From contig CATNEN010000038.1 of NCBI GenBank assembly GCA_950097015.1, positions 1,488,001 to 1,552,000 of the forward strand: a DNA stretch of 64,000 bases. The letters run 5' to 3'. Below are positions 63,301 to 64,000 of this stretch, piece after piece (the first letter of the stretch is position 1; every line of letters starts with the position of its first letter). The notes under the pieces were generated by a model. It did not search any database. It was given only the letters and a program-made list of their open reading frames with translations, and had not been told where the DNA came from. The position numbers and the translations under genes were made by a program. The stretch comes from Macrostomum hystrix. Taxonomy: Eukaryota; Platyhelminthes; Macrostomidae.

Positions 63301-64000
63301 TCATCTCCCCTGTCTCATCTCCCCTGTCTCATCTCCCCTGTCTCATCTCCCCTGTCTCATCTCCCCTGTCTCATCTCCCCTGTCTCATCTCCCCTGTCTC
63401 ATCTCTCCCGTGTCTCAACTCTCCCGTGTCTCAACTCTCCCGTGTCTCAACTCTCCCCTGTCTCATCTCCCCTGTCTCATCTCCCCTGTCTCATCTCCCC
63501 TGTCTCATCTCCCCTGTCTCATCTCCCCTGTCTCATCTCCCCTGTCTCATCTCCCCTGTCTCATCTCCCCTGTCTCATCTCCCCTGTCTCATCTCCCCTG
63601 TCTCATCTCCCCTGTCTCATCTCCCCTGTCTCATCTCCCCTGTCTCATCTCCCCTGTCTCATCTCCCCTGTCTCATCTCCCCTGTCTCATCTCCCCTGTC
63701 TCATCTCCCCTGTCTCATCTCCCCTGTCTCATCTCCCCTGTCTCACCTCCACCTGTTTCATCTCTTCGCAGCCATAGCAGTCCTCTGACGTCTGTGGCTC
63801 GCGAGATTAATTTGCGACCCCTGCAATTGTACTAGTAGAGGTCATTTCATAATCATTATTATAGCTTTCATACTAGGCCAAAATTTTAATTTAGCGAAAC
63901 AGCAAGCAACAAGAAGCTTAATATTTGTCTGTTGAATTCTAACTATTTCTTGCAGAGAAGAAGCTAGTTTTGCCAATAACAGTCTTTGTGCAGGCAGTTT
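60354..64000 (+). CDS. NDNF: NDNF-like secreted protein (5' part; continues beyond window)
   Basis: Five exons are seen: 60354-60559, 61387-61568, 61634-62206, 62283-62795 and 63956 onward. Phases match throughout, with about 506 aa in the window. Residues 1-21 are a signal peptide (ISTVAAILWLLAMQLSAV). The order of motifs follows neuron-derived neurotrophic factor. A first block with LFATVTPC corresponds to the VTVTPC segment, then VSSRSATYKL. A fibronectin-III-like unit has FCLVVNRVRPLPEYCAAQ (matching the YCVVIN...CAAEA segment) and FNCVSITDADEL. A second unit has NLSCSDALWGYGG. NDNF is an extracellular glycoprotein with FN3 domains that acts in neuronal growth and GnRH-neuron migration. 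Similarity is moderate and spread out, so the family call is likely rather than certain. Intron 4 contains a degenerate hAT-like element and an array. Confidence 0.6.
60560..61386. other. Intron 1 of the NDNF-like gene
   Basis: AT-rich; no repeat family recognised. Confidence 0.35.
62857..63818. mobile_element. Degenerate relative of the hAT-type MITE at 25007-25946
   Basis: The left edge 'CAGGGATAGGCAATATTTCG' and right edge 'TTTGCGACCCCTG' resemble the termini of the intact element (CAGGGGTCGGCAAACTTATT and its complement). The core is the same minisatellite motif. No 8-bp target duplication is preserved. It lies in intron 4 of the NDNF-like gene. Confidence 0.5.
63245..63765. repeat. Minisatellite, 16-bp unit, in NDNF-like intron 4
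   Basis: About 32 copies of 'CTCATCTCCCCTGTCT', with a few 'CTCAACTCTCCCGTGT' variants at 63405-63460. It is the reverse-strand version of the unit in the array at 25090-25856. All three plus frames are open; these are judged non-coding. Confidence 0.95.

Overview
This is eukaryotic, almost certainly invertebrate animal DNA. Nearly every recognisable gene is split by GT-AG introns, and the homologues are metazoan: BAG3-like, ribosomal protein S11, RNF41/NRDP1, DNAAF3, SAMM50, TRMT10, BBOX1 and an NDNF-like protein. The proteins are fairly diverged, which suggests a fast-evolving, perhaps spiralian, lineage. That is inference; nothing here fixes the phylum. No bacterial operons, CRISPR arrays or stand-alone tRNA/rRNA genes were seen.

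Layout. 0-7 kb, + strand: a BAG3-like WW+BAG co-chaperone, an intronless RPS11 and a three-exon RNF41. 8-20 kb, - strand: a small PH-domain protein with a CAAX-like end, a complete four-exon DNAAF3, the beta-barrel part of a SAMM50-like outer-membrane protein, and TRMT10. 20-26 kb: mobile DNA, with two hAT-type non-autonomous elements carrying perfect 8-bp target duplications, a LINE 3' end and SINEs. 26.8-37.4 kb: two paralogous Rab-like GTPases on + with identical exon architecture. Between them lie a dead mariner and a decayed CACTA-like transposase on -. 40-51.5 kb: an array of secreted PAN + F-type-lectin genes on - (two intact, one frameshifted, one fragment), invaded by SINEs and a 5'-truncated LINE. 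52.3-57.2 kb: complete six-exon BBOX1 on -. 58.6-59.5 kb: an unrecognised two-exon gene on -. 60.3 kb to the end: the first five exons of an NDNF-like secreted protein on +.

Two features dominate the non-coding space. First, there are about fifteen minisatellite arrays, mostly with units of 16, 20-21 or 30-31 bp and mostly inside introns. They create many long but meaningless open frames. Second, there is a dense load of short mobile elements: two tRNA-derived SINE families, a LINE whose 3' tail resembles that of SINE family 1, hAT, mariner and CACTA-like remnants, and a foldback repeat.

The genes do not form one pathway. They cover proteostasis (BAG3-like, RNF41), translation and tRNA modification (RPS11, TRMT10), ciliary dynein assembly (DNAAF3), mitochondrial protein import (SAMM50), carnitine synthesis (BBOX1), membrane traffic (Rab-like pair) and extracellular recognition or signalling (lectins, NDNF-like). 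The most unusual parts are the PAN/F-type-lectin array and the Rab-like pair, which has Met in place of the catalytic Gln.
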